DNA from: Dasyornis broadbenti
Lineage: Eukaryota; Chordata; Aves; Passeriformes; Dasyornithidae
Direction of reading: 5' to 3'
DNA length: 64,000 nucleotides
Assembly: GCA_013397935.1 (NCBI GenBank)
Contig: VZRN01006297.1
Span: 836,080-900,079 of the forward strand
Below are positions 37,301 to 48,881 of the stretch, piece by piece (position 1 is the first letter of the stretch; every line of letters starts with the position of its first letter). The notes under the pieces are model-generated. The model made no database searches and was not told where the DNA came from. It was given only the letters and a program-made list of their open reading frames with translations. The translations under genes were made by a program, and so were the position numbers.

Positions 37301-39513
37301 GCTCACCGCCTGCCACTTGCCATGGCATTCGTGACAGCATCACTGCTCTGTGGAAAGGAGAGAGGAGGGAAGGTACTTAAAGGGACAAGGAGCTGGAGGG
37401 GTCTGAGTACCCCATTGCAGGGACCTTGGAAATTGCTGCCGAGGAGGTTGGGAGCAGGAGGTTGGGGGAGCAGGGGGCTGTGGAGTTAAAAGGAGCACCA
37501 GCAAACAATCAGAAATCCCCTTAGAGCCAGGGATCACATCTGCAGAGGGGAGCACGCTACAGTTTGCAGGGCTTCGTTATTAGAGTGCGATCAGTGGGGT
37601 TTTGTGTGCCGTGTTCAAGCCCACGCAAGGGTTTCGCCTTGTGTCCTGATGGGGTTTTCGTCTGCATCTGCCCTGACCTCATAAATTCGTCACTGTGGCA
37701 GCGATGAAGGCGGGGGTGGTGAAGCAAACTGGAGTGTTTGCTTGGCTGGTTACTTCTGAGTAGTTACGGTGGGTTTTGGCTCACCACAGCATCCCTGTCC
37801 TGAGCTGTTCCTGGCCTTTGGGCTGCTGAGAATTAACTGGAAAATGAGTGTTGGGTGTGTTTAGATCTGTTTACTTGACCGTGCTACTGAGCTTTGTGAG
37901 TGTGGAGTGACATCGATATTTTTCTATATGAGTGTGTAAGTTTATGCATGCATGTGTGTGAATGCGTCTGTGTACACATGAGCTCCAGAAAATCTTCTGA
38001 AGAGCAGCATGGACTAGAGAAGTATGAGGAGGCAGAATCAGATACTGTCAGGCCTCCACATGAAGAAGTCATCCATGTGCACTGCAGAGTTTGTTGTGGC
38101 TTTGTTACTGAAGCATTCATTCAACTTTTAACTTTTTAAAGTTGAAAACAAGTCAAGGTTATGTTTGTGCTTAATGATTCAGCAATGGTGCCAGCTCAGC
38201 ATATTGTCTCTTTCTTCCCTAGTCATTCTGGTTTATTAAAAAGAAATACTGATGACAGATAGAAGGGTGAAGGAGGCTGTGCCTTTCTGCCCTAACTCCT
38301 GCCAGGCACTGACTCTTTCCCCAGGAATCCCCATGGATTTGTATTCTTCACAATACTTCTGCCCCAGCAGTACTATCCCTATCCTGGGCAGGGAAAGCTG
38401 GCAGCAAGTCAGGACTTAGATGTCCCCTTCTCTGTGGACCACATCTTTTTTCTCTGAATAGGCACATTTTCTGTTTCAGTGGAATATTACTCAGAATCCT
38501 TCAGTAAGTCTGTCTCAGTGATACATTATTTTCACTTTAGTTATGAGGTTGTGAGGTTGTTTTTTGGTGGTCTGGGGTTTTTTCTAATAAAGATTTAGAA
38601 GCTCATTAACTCTTCTGAAACCAAATAAGCTTGCATTAAAATAGGTTTTTGTCTTTCCTGTAAAAATAAAGCTATATTAGGAGCTAATTCTGCCACATGC
38701 TAATGTATATGTTGCTTCATAAACAATGCTGTTCATTTCCAGGGGATATGCTTTCCAGTGATGGTATTGTCACTGTGAATAAGAATAAATGAACACAGTT
38801 TTATAAATCTGGGAGAACTGAGAGCACACAGTGAAGCTCATGTTGTGTAACTGCCATCTCCAGTGTCCCTGAGCACAGACTAGCATTGTGCACAATTCCC
38901 ACTCGCAGACTTGGCAAGCAATCTGAAACATCATCTTCTTCTGTCCTGCCTCCTCAACTTTATCCATGCACCTCCATTTTGTCACAGTGTATCTTCTCCT
39001 GGTCCCATCTTGACTCTGTGCAGGCCAGAAGCTACACAGAGGTTTTATGGGAGCAAGTGGAGAGCTTAAGTCAGATCCACCAAACTGCTTAAGATAGGAT
39101 GAGCCTGAGGATTTGAGATTTGGCTTCTGTAGTCAGAATACTTTGCAGTATTTGACATGAGTTCTTCCAGAGAGCTAGATATATTCCTAGAGACAATGGG
39201 AATGGGAGTCTCTTTAGGCAGAGGAGGTAAAAATAACATATACATTCCTTTTATTAAAAATGAGAAGGGGGAGAGCAAGAGAGCAGAAATCTTGAATGTT
39301 GTTAGTATAGTTCAATCCGGGGTAAGGATTTATTTTAGAGCATAATATTTTATTCGTGTCAAATACACATATCTGGAAGAACTTGCTTTTTGTGTGTGTG
39401 CATGTGCTGTATCTGAAGCCTGTATCCCATTTCCCTTTCCTGCCACTGAGCAAGTGGAAAAAGCTGGGGAAGGCATCTTGACCCTGTGGTTTCACTCTGA
39501 TATTGTATTGCAG
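28361..39513. other. Non-coding DNA, distal part of the presumed HIPK2 intron 1
   Basis: No recognised exon, RNA gene or young transposon. The 184-codon open frame at 32492-33046 and others have no family resemblance. AT-rich, low-repeat stretches around 35440-35560 and 36070-36320 have the look of conserved non-coding DNA, but this cannot be tested from one sequence. A hairpin with arms TCAACTTT and AAAGTTGA lies at 38121-38145. Confidence 0.6.
39491..39513 (+). promoter_or_regulatory. HIPK2: Splice acceptor of HIPK2 exon 2
   Basis: A moderately pyrimidine-rich tract ends in TATTGTATTGCAG, with the exon starting at 39514. The exon begins GT ATG GCC, so the first codon is completed by one base from exon 1. 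This agrees with the mammalian protein, where a glycine precedes the internal methionine of MASHVQV. Confidence 0.85.
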
Positions 39514-39515
39514 GT

Positions 39516-40612
39516 ATGGCCTCGCATGTGCAAGTTTTCTCTCCTCATACCCTTCAGTCAAGTGCCTTCTGTAGCGTGAAGAAACTGAAAGTGGAGCCGA
39601 GTTCGAACTGGGATATGACTGGGTACGGCACACACAGCAAAGTCTACAACCAGAGCAAGAACGTGCAGTCGTCCCAAGCAGCCGCCGCAGCCGCCGTCAA
39701 CGCCTCCCTCCAGATCCCCAACCCGAGCATCCCTTACGAGCAGACCATCATCTTCCCAGCAAGCACGGGGCACATCGTGGTTACATCTGCCAACAGCACC
39801 TCTGGTGTGGTTGCAGTGTCTGGGCAAACGCTGGGCGGGCCACACAACCTGATGCGTCGCAGCACTGTGAGCCTTCTGGACACCTACCAAAAATGTGGAC
39901 TTAAGCGCAAGAGTGAGGAGATTGAGAACACAAGCAGCGTGCAGATTATCGAGGAGCATCCACCAATGATTCAGAACAATGCCAGTGGGGCCACTGTAGC
40001 CACCGCCACCACCTCCACGGCCACTTCCAAAAACAGTGGCTCCAACAGTGAAGGGGATTACCAGCTGGTGCAACATGAGGTGCTCTGTTCCATGACCAAC
40101 ACGTACGAAGTGTTAGAGTTTCTTGGCCGTGGAACCTTCGGACAAGTAGTCAAATGCTGGAAACGTGGCACTAATGAGATTGTGGCTATCAAGATCCTAA
40201 AAAATCACCCTTCGTATGCCCGGCAAGGCCAGATTGAAGTGAGCATCCTGGCTCGGCTGAGCACGGAAAGTGCGGATGACTACAACTTTGTCCGTGCTTA
40301 TGAGTGCTTCCAGCACAAGAATCACACATGCTTGGTATTTGAAATGTTGGAGCAGAACCTCTATGATTTCCTAAAACAAAATAAATTCAGTCCCTTGCCC
40401 CTTAAGTACATTCGACCAATTCTCCAGCAGGTAGCAACTGCCCTAATGAAGCTGAAAAGCCTGGGACTGATTCATGCTGATCTCAAACCAGAGAACATCA
40501 TGCTGGTAGACCCATCCCGACAGCCATACAGGGTCAAGGTCATAGACTTTGGTTCAGCTAGTCATGTGTCTAAAGCTGTGTGTTCTACCTACCTTCAATC
40601 CAGATACTACAG
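39516..40612 (+). CDS. HIPK2: HIPK2 large second exon (partial CDS): homeodomain-interacting protein kinase 2, N-terminal half
   Basis: HIPK2 is a nuclear serine/threonine kinase of the DYRK/CMGC branch that phosphorylates p53, corepressors and homeodomain factors. The exon (39514-40612) gives 365 codons plus two bases, counted from the MASHVQVFSPHTLQSSAFCS start. Visible features are: SUMO-acceptor motif LKVE (Lys25); alanine run 55-60; basic KRK at 130-132 in QKCGLKRKSEE; glycine loop GRGTFG 204-209; ATP lysine 226 in VAIKILKN; helix-C Glu241; catalytic HADLKPEN 320-327 (Asp322); DFG 344-346; activation-loop Tyr359 in STYLQSRYY. It ends at RYY|R just before the expected APE motif, which lies on an exon outside the window. 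The full protein is about 1,200 residues in mammals, so about a third is here. HIPK1 is excluded by the N-terminus (HIPK1 begins MASQLQVF) and linker. The mammalian upstream start (MAPVYEG) is on an exon I cannot find; Met at 39516 is internal or an alternative start. No stops or frameshifts. Confidence 0.97.
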
Positions 40613-40619
40613 GTAAGAG
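40611..40619 (+). promoter_or_regulatory. HIPK2: Splice donor of HIPK2 exon 2
   Basis: AG|GTAAGAG is a near-consensus U1 site. The intron interrupts the arginine codon after its second base (phase 2), as expected for SRYYR-APE in this family. Read through, the donor gives an in-frame TAA at 40614-40616. Confidence 0.95.
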
Positions 40620-42528
40620 ACGGCTCACGTAACACTACTAGGAGACGTGTTTTACCTATGGGAATTCTACTTTCATTTAAATGAATGAGAGTCATCCCTT
40701 AATCCTGAACAGAGATGGCTCTTAGAATGGCTTGTTGATGATAAGAAAAAATGGTGTCCTAACCTCTTGGAGTTTACTTGCATTGGAAAACCATTGTAAG
40801 TTTGTAAATAATCATAAAGTGTTGTAAAAGTAGAGTTTGCTAGTTACAGTGTAGAAAGGCTTTCACTTCTGTCAGTACTTCATTCTCTCTGGAACTGTTT
40901 CCAGAAGAGGGGATGTCCACGTTTCCGTTCCAATCAATGGGTATAGGTTCTTGGTTTCTGAATTACTTTAACCTAAACAATCAATCATGTTTCAAATGTG
41001 TCTTCCAGTCCATACTCATATGTGAAACCAGGGACTTTACAAGTGTAAGGTTGGCACACAGGAAAACTATGGATGCTGAAGATGGTTTGTCAAGGATTAG
41101 TTTTCACAGGCTGTGAGTCAATGGGAGTATTCTGACTGGCTCTGGTCAGCTCTCCTTCAGGCAAGCAGGCAGCCTGGCCAGGCTGAAAGCACCTATCCCC
41201 ACATGGGAAGCTTTTGGGAGAGGTGTATGAGTATTGCCAGTGATTTGGTGTTGGATGGAGGAGCTGCTGTTGTCTGTTGATTCTCACTCCCAGGGCTTTG
41301 TTCTGTGCTAGGATGGAGCTCTGTCCTCTGCACAGGTGTGCCTGAGGTGAAATGTGTGAACCAGCTCTATCCCTCTTCAGGCTGTTGAACAGTTTCAGCA
41401 GAGCAGCCTCTTTTCATAACCCCTGGAGGGGCATCCTCGTCCTCTGTCTTGACTCCAAGACACAAAGTCTCTCTGTAGTTGTTCTCAAACCCTCTCTTTG
41501 GTACCAGTCAGCTTGATTCAGCATCCCAGGGACCAGAAGAAACGCAATTCTGCTGCTACCTCAGGGGTAGGGGGAGATAGTGAAGGGGGTGAAGGGAATT
41601 TGTCTTTGGATAGCAGCTGAATTTAGAAGTGTTCAGACCACATTTTTGTTGTTGTACTTCTGTGAAACAGGGGCAAAGAGGGAAAATGCTATCCTTCTGG
41701 ATGACTGATTTAATGACAATCAGTCCTGGCAGCATCCACAGCTCATCAGATGGGTTACAGAAAAGCAGGGTAGTCAATGTGTTTGTAAATAGGAAAGAAA
41801 TCTGTCTTATACATGGGGAGGACTGGGGATGAAAAACCAACATGAGTTGATAACAGACCCCTTTCCTACTTCATAAACTTCACGGTGGCAAAGCCTACCT
41901 GAACTCTGAGCTTGGAGAGAGTTAATTTTCACAGGAACAGGAACTTTGACAGTGTAACACTGCAGCAGCTGATTTTTATCTACTTGTCCTTTGCTCTGGA
42001 GGAGGCCAGGAAAAAATCCCCAGCCCTAGTTTATACCTCAGAAGAGGCTTATTAAATAAGATATTCTACCTGATGACAGTCCCATCCTCCAGGAGAGACA
42101 TGTTTCTGTAGTAAATATGCAAAAGCTTTTAGACTTGCAATTACCTGACAGACTAGGAAAAAAAAAAAGAAAGATAATACAGGCATTTTGTTGTTGAGTT
42201 ACCTGTGATTCTGCGTTAGCAGCCTAGGTCCCTAGCTGAAAGACAGAAGGGGCAGCCAAAATGAAATACGTGACAGAAAGCAGAAATGAAAGGGAAAAAT
42301 GGTTCATTCTCAGCGACAGACAAGGAATATTTTTGTGGCAGTCTCTGGGGAGGTAAAGGCTTGATAAAATTTGCTTTTTATATTTTAAATGTTATTCCTG
42401 CCCAGCCTGAAGTTGCAGCTTGATAGATAATAAGTTCTGTCTGTCTCATTCCTCCCTTGTTTTCCATGCCTTGTTTTCCAGTCTAGGTATTAGTGGGAGG
42501 AGGGGAAAAGGGGCAGCAGCTCACCAGG

Positions 42529-42551
42529 AAAAAAAAAAAAAAAAAAAAAAN
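42529..42551. repeat. Poly-A run ending in an N
   Basis: Twenty-two A residues followed by N at 42551. Unresolved homopolymer length. Confidence 0.9.
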
Positions 42552-44104
42552 CTCATTGGGTTGAATTACATCAGCAGGGGGCTGCTGATTAAGCTAAATT
42601 CAAGTCAGGAGGAAAATTTATGTTCTTCTTTATTTTCTGATGGGGAAATACAGCACAGAGTAAAGACCCCTTCCACACTAAAGCGAAGGAACTTTCATAG
42701 TAGGGAAAGCACTGGGCTTTATAAAGATTTCATGTGCCTTCCATTTAATTTACACTTGTTTTGCTTGCTAGAGTATAGCAAGCATCCCCCCCTTGTCTTA
42801 GGGGATGACTTCAAGAAATGGCACATTTAAGCTGGACGTGAAGGAAAAGCTTCCTCAGGCTAGTAAAACCTCTCAGACTCTGAGCAGTCATGCTAAAGAA
42901 GTGACAGAAGCCCTGTGCCCCATGCATTTAAGGGAAGATGAGACAGAACACTGGGGAATATAAAGCAGAGGTTGGATCTCAGCTGGAGGGTTTTTATCAT
43001 GGGCTTTTGCTAGCAAATTCCTAAGCTATCTCCTTATTTTATTAACAACTTGTTTTTTCTTTCTCCTGTCACTGCTTTTGAGAATGTGATGGCCAAATCC
43101 TTTGAGGGACTAAAAGGTATGTGGGATCCTGCTCCTTCTCAGAGCAATGTAAGGCCTTTCCTCCTCTTGTAAATGGTAGGCTTGTTTTCTTCTCCCAGAG
43201 GTGGAAGACAAAATGCCTTTAAACAAACTCTGTGCTTTTTCTTGACCTGAATCTACACAGCCCGGCATAAACCAAGAGAGCCCCATGGCTGCTTGCAGAT
43301 TTTACATGAGTGATTTGCCATTGCTGGCATGTAATGAGCTCTGAAGATGAATGGGATCCCTCAGCCCAGTTTCTTGTGGGAGGAATGGTGGGCAGCTCTT
43401 GTGCTGCTGGCACTGCTCAGGGGTGCCCCAAACCCAGAAATGTCTCTGTCCCACCAGGGATATTTCTAAGCAAATACTCTCTGGAAGGATGGTAATGGTA
43501 TTGAGGTGACAGAGTGGCATGGAAAGTATCAAAAATGGTATCAAAATGTCTCTAATCCAGCAGAATTAAGCTCCCAACCCTCTAAGAGGATACAGGATAC
43601 AAAATGGGGGGTGCTGTGAAGAGAATCACCCTCCTCCTGCCCACCCATCTTCAGCCTGTGGTGCAAAACTGGCTGTTGTGCAAAGTGTTTCTCTCATGGC
43701 ATCCTCAGCCAGCATGTGTAGGACCTGACTGGTGTCTGTCCAAACATCCCTTGCTTGGGAGAGGGCTTCCAGTCTGTCCCCCCAGTCACCACAGTCCTTC
43801 ATCTTGTCCCTTACCATCAGCTCCGTCACCCTGGGCCTGCTCTCTGACCCTTTAGGGAGGTTTGTGGTGATGCAGCCATGGTCTGGAGGTGCCTGTGTGA
43901 GGAACTGAAGCTGACAATGGAGGGCTGCTCTGCCCAGCTCGCGGTGCGGGAGCAGGGCTCTGCACCTGGCAGTTTCAGCCAGACATTCCTAAGCTAGAAA
44001 GGAAGCCCTGTTCACAGAGTAATGAGTCAAAAAGCTGTGATAGCCTCTGCATCACAGGGTATCTTCCTGGTATTTTTCTTTCTCTTTTCATATTGCAGTT
44101 GGAA

Positions 44105-44170
44105 GGGGAGATCATTGAGGCAGTTTCTGTGATCCCCATTTTGCAGATGGTCAAAAGAATGAATGACCAG
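44105..44170 (-). mobile_element. Possible MIR/L2-type remnant, reverse orientation
   Basis: TGATCCCCATTTTGCAGATG resembles the reverse complement of the MIR/L2 segment 'ATCTGTAAAATGGGGATAA'. The flanks are weakly similar at best. Low-confidence call from remembered consensus only. Confidence 0.35.
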
Positions 44171-47100
44171 AGAGATCCCTTCTTGGTTGATAAGCTGTGT
44201 ATGAAGAGTTTCCTGGGAAAACCGCATCCTGAGAAATTTAGGGCTCAGTCTGCAACGGATGGCCCCTTTGGCAGAGGCCCTATTCGTCCCCATTCCACCC
44301 AGGTGGAAGAGGGGGCATTGCCCTCTGGGAGGCAGGGGTGGCTGGGCTGGTAGAGGGACAGTTGTGGCTGTCCCTTGCTGGAACCAGAGCACTTCCCTCT
44401 CATGGGGTGGCAGCGTGGGGTGCTCGGAGCAGTTGGGCTGCGTGTGGGGGCACTACCAGTTTGTTACCCTGCCCTCTTGCCTTTTCTTTGCCATTCAGCT
44501 GAAACAGCTGCTGTGTTGGCACCTCAGGGATGATAGAGTTTCGCCAATTAATGGTGTAATCACCTTATGAGATTTAAGTCTTTCAGAATTCGCAAAATAT
44601 TGCAGATATAAAATAAGGGCTGCCACCCCTTCACTATTAGCGAATAAATTGAGATTTGGTTCCTTGCTTTCAAAAGGCTTTTGGTATGTGGCTTGTCCAG
44701 CTTGGGTTGAGATGTCTGCTTTGTAGGTAAGTGGCCTTTGATGAAATGTTTGGATAACAGAGAATGAAGCTGAGTACCAGTTTGAAGAGGTGTTTATCAG
44801 TCTAGTTTCAGACACTGCAAGAAAATATGCATGCATAAAGGCTACGTGCATGTTGTCAGCCACCCATGCCGAGTGTGCAGTGAGGCTGTGTGCAGGCGTG
44901 GCTTTCAACTGGCTCTACATGCTCAGCTGGGTGACTGCAGGTCCCGAGGGGTGCAGGGGGGCTAAGCTGGATCTGTCTTGCCACACACGGACATTGTGTC
45001 ATTACAGGTATCAGTCCTTCAGCCATGCTGACAGGAAGCCAAAGCAAGGTGGATTTCTGAGCAGAGTCACAGCCTGTTCCCCATCGTGTGACTCACGTAT
45101 GTGTCATTCTGGTCAAAACTGCCCTTTAAAAAATGAGGCATCGTAATGACACAGGGATGGGCTATGCTTATTTGTTTACTCACCGAGTTGGCATCTGCTA
45201 TGTCCTTGTATAACACTGGAATGCACTTATATTTCAAAATCTTCTGCCATTCTGAACTTTCAAAAACATCTGTATCTCATATTTGACTGCTTTTGCAGCT
45301 GTGGGAGCCACAGTCTGTTTCGATCCTACCTGCAACATTCACTGCTTCACTGACTCTGCCTCTCCAAGGTAAACAGCAGGACAGCTGGATGGTTTGAGGC
45401 AGAAGGTTTCTTGTGGGGACTGGAGTGAAACCACAAAGTTCATTGCCGAAGTCTAAGCTTGGTTTCACTTAGTGACCATCACGCCCAGTAGCACTGCAGG
45501 CTTGCAAAACTGGCATTGCATTGCAGGAGACTTTGTGGAGGAAAGCAGACTTCAAGCTATACTGTTTTAAGGAGTAGTTCATTTCTTTCCCAAGGACACT
45601 TGGAGTTTGAAGTTGTTTTTTTCAGAATCAAAATTCAGCAGGATTCTTTTTTTTAAAACCAACACCAGGATTAATTGAATCTCATTTTTATCATACCCAG
45701 ACCACCAAGACTTGGAAGGCAGGAGACATTTAGCTGAAAGCTTTTCACTTTGACCCATCTTTGGGATAGTCAAGCCAGGCTGATTTTTGGTTTTACAAAA
45801 CTCAAACAAAGAGAGCTCTTTGGCAAGATCCTTTGTATATAAATCACCTTGGAGAAGGGATGCTAAACCATCATTGTGCTCATGGTGCATCCAACAGGAG
45901 ATTCATGCTGTCTGTACTCTCTATCTGGGGTCTAATTTAGAACAGAAAAGCCTGTATTTCAGCCTAAACAATCTCCTTAGACTAGACCCTCCCTAGTGTT
46001 CTCCTTGCTGAAATCATCATACTATTCCCCTAGGTATTTTTCACTTTGCTCTGAGCAGAATGCCAGTTCCTCCTTTATCTTGTCAAAGCTGGTGATGTGC
46101 CCCTTTCCTTGTGCCACCACAGCACCTCCCTGCCCAGCTCCAGCTCGTGATGCTGGCCTTGCTCCGAGAGGAGCCCTGCGTCCCTGTGTGGAGTCAGAAA
46201 GGCCGTCTGTCACAGGAGAGCTTTGTTTCTTTATTAACCAAGTGGATCAAATATGCCCAGTTCCGTGCCTCCAGGCCCAAGAGGATTTGTAACAAAGGGT
46301 TGTTTGCAAGGAACCTGCCAGGGAGCCTTTCCCCGGCAAAGAGAAGTCTTCGGGAGACCAAGGAAGGGAGAAGACTCACGCTGTTTCCTTCTGCCTCATG
46401 TTTCTGAGAGGTGGAAAATCAAGTATCTCAATTGAGTGCTGAGCCAATCCCTTCAGTCCCTCTTCTCTCTCTGGAAACAGCTCCTATATGGCAAAGATGG
46501 GGCACTGACAGGAATTATTCCTGCACATCTCAATTTTGTCTTGGTGGCTGGAAAGGAAGGAGCCTGTGTGTCCACCGGCAGGGATCAATTCATTAGGGGT
46601 GGTGTGGATCAGGGATGAGTGTGTGAGCAGCAGCCAGAGGCAGGGACACAGTTCTGGTGTAAAAGAGCAAACAAAACCTGGAGGGAAGAAGATAAATGTA
46701 ATTTTCTCAAGGCAGCAGCAGCTTTTAAACACATCAGTGATCCCCACAAAGGGAAAGGCACAACCCAGAGCCGTGTAGCGCCACGCCTGCGGCTGACCTC
46801 CCCTAAAGCAATACTTTACATTTTGGAAACAAATAACACTTCAAATGGGGCTAAGCTGGAGTTCCCACGTGCTTTCTTTGGCGGCTTGCAGGGAGGAGGC
46901 AGTGTGCAAATACACTTGTTACCAGCCCCTATACTACCAGCTGAAGTCATCTGGGAACTCTAACATGAACATCACAAACCTTTTTCTTTTAAACCCAGCA
47001 GAGAATCCTAAACTAATCCCTACTTTCTTTATACTTGCTGCCAGAGTAGTTTCAGTAACACTGTGAGGATCAGGGAGTGGCTTGGTAGTCACATTCTCCC

Positions 47101-48832
47101 CACTTGTAGGTTGCATACAGGTGTTGGGTTTTACAGGTTTTTTTGATGTTTTGTTTTGGTTTTTTCCTTTCTTCTCCTGCTACTGTTTCTCTCTCATCAC
47201 CACCCAAACAAGCCTGTCACAGGATTTCCTGCTGTCTATTTTTCTTCTCTCAAGCTTTATAAGCACAGTAAGTCCTGTTAAGGCTGCAGCCTGGTGAAAT
47301 GATGTGAAAAATCAAGGTCACTCTTGTATTTACTGTACCGGGGCAAGCCTGAAACAGCTACAAATGACCAGGTTGTTTTAGTAAAAAAGAACTGTTTACC
47401 TGCAAGAAATCAAACTCTTCCTATTGCAGCTATTGGCTGTAGCACTTCAGGCTCCATCTCTATAGTACATAAAAGACATTCCGTATTTTTATAAAGGTAC
47501 CTGTGCTCAGCTCAGGGGCTGGGCCATAACCAGACTCAGTGCGGTGACAAGCAGTTGTTTCTGCAGCGATAATGTGAGTGTCGGTACAATTTGCAGGGCT
47601 ACAACCAGAGCCAGCTGCAATCAGAGCCGGCTGCTTGCACGTGTATGAAAAGCAGAAAGTTTGGTCTCTGTTTCTAGGTGCTTACTTCTGTGGTTTTGTG
47701 TTTGCTCTTCTTTCTCTCCTCCCACTCAAGTCACTTCCTCACCAAGTGTAAAGGAAGCAGAGCAGGGACAGGGGGCTCTTTTTTAAACCTCCCATGGCGA
47801 AACAGCAGCAGGGGCTCATGGGAACGGCGGTGTGGTGATCCACCACAGCAACAGTGGCCACTGCAGTCACACGTACACACTAGTAAACACTAGTATCATT
47901 TTCTGTGTCTTCTTACACTTATTTGAGTCCATATTTGGGTCAGGACAGGAGCTGGCCAAGGGCAGTGGTGGCTGCTGAGAAGCACAATGAGGTGAGGGGC
48001 TGTTGGGATGAGATCGGTGCTCCAAATGTGAAAATAAAAGAATTACGAGTAGTGAGATTCATCATCCGCTCTCCTGAGTACGAAAAAGCATTAGCAACAC
48101 AGTTTGCACAGGATTTCAGGGATACTTTGCTCAAGTACCAAGTATTTAAATTCTGTCAGGTTTTTACCTCCGCCTGTACGTTTGCTCAGTGCATGCACGA
48201 GATGTAAATGTAACATGGAGGAAGCTTACTGTGTATGTCTGTGCATTCATTAGGTTCACAGGTTTTAGGCCCCAGCACAGTGGTACTGGAAAGCTGTATT
48301 ACACTGAAGAGCATTTTCTGGTTAGAAAGTATTTCTGCTCTGCTGCTTGTTAGCAATGAGGTTAGAAGAGTGACTGACGTTGGTTTATACATGAATGAGT
48401 CATTGCCAGAAGAGAAAAATTACCTGAAGAAGCGACGATTAGTATGGGGTTATACATTCTCCAGCTTCAGACCCCTTAATGACGTGATTTCAGTCCCCAG
48501 TTTCTATATTCTCAAGCCATTTGCTGCACTGATGCCTCCAATTAGCCTAAGATAATGTAAAGGCACCTTGTTCTCAGGTGGGGACTCAGTAGCTACCTCC
48601 TTCTCCAGGTCAGGCTGGGGAAAAGGAGTAACTCTCAAGCGGTTGAGAGTGGTTATCTTGCTTGAAAAACACTGAGCTTGTGGCCTGACTTAAGCTGAGT
48701 TATAGCCACAGCTGTTAGCTGTTTAAGAAGGAAAGTCAAGGAAATGTCCTTTGCCTTTTAGGCCAGATCGTACAAGAGTTGTTCTGTGGTGCTTTACAAG
48801 GAAAATAAAAATGCAGAAGAGAGGCATCCATA

Positions 48833-48881
48833 TAAATAAATAAATAAATGCACATGCACACACACACACACACACACACAC
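48833..48881. repeat. Compound microsatellite: (TAAA)n then (CA)12
   Basis: A TAAA-type tract of about four units (48833-48849) is followed by GCACATG and then twelve CA dinucleotides (48857-48880). CA tracts of this length are commonly polymorphic. Confidence 0.93.

Larger units (their letters stand above)
40613..48832. other. HIPK2 intron 2, proximal part, non-coding
   Basis: This follows a strong donor, and no further HIPK2 coding sequence is found. Open frames show no family resemblance. It contains a poly-A/N tract (42529-42551), a possible MIR scrap (44105-44170), and low-repeat AT-rich stretches at 44520-44700 and 48010-48200. Confidence 0.75.

Noticed and set aside
39558..40076. 172-codon minus-strand open frame opposite HIPK2
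   Set aside because: It lies entirely within the conserved HIPK2 exon on the other strand and is a shadow of that coding sequence.
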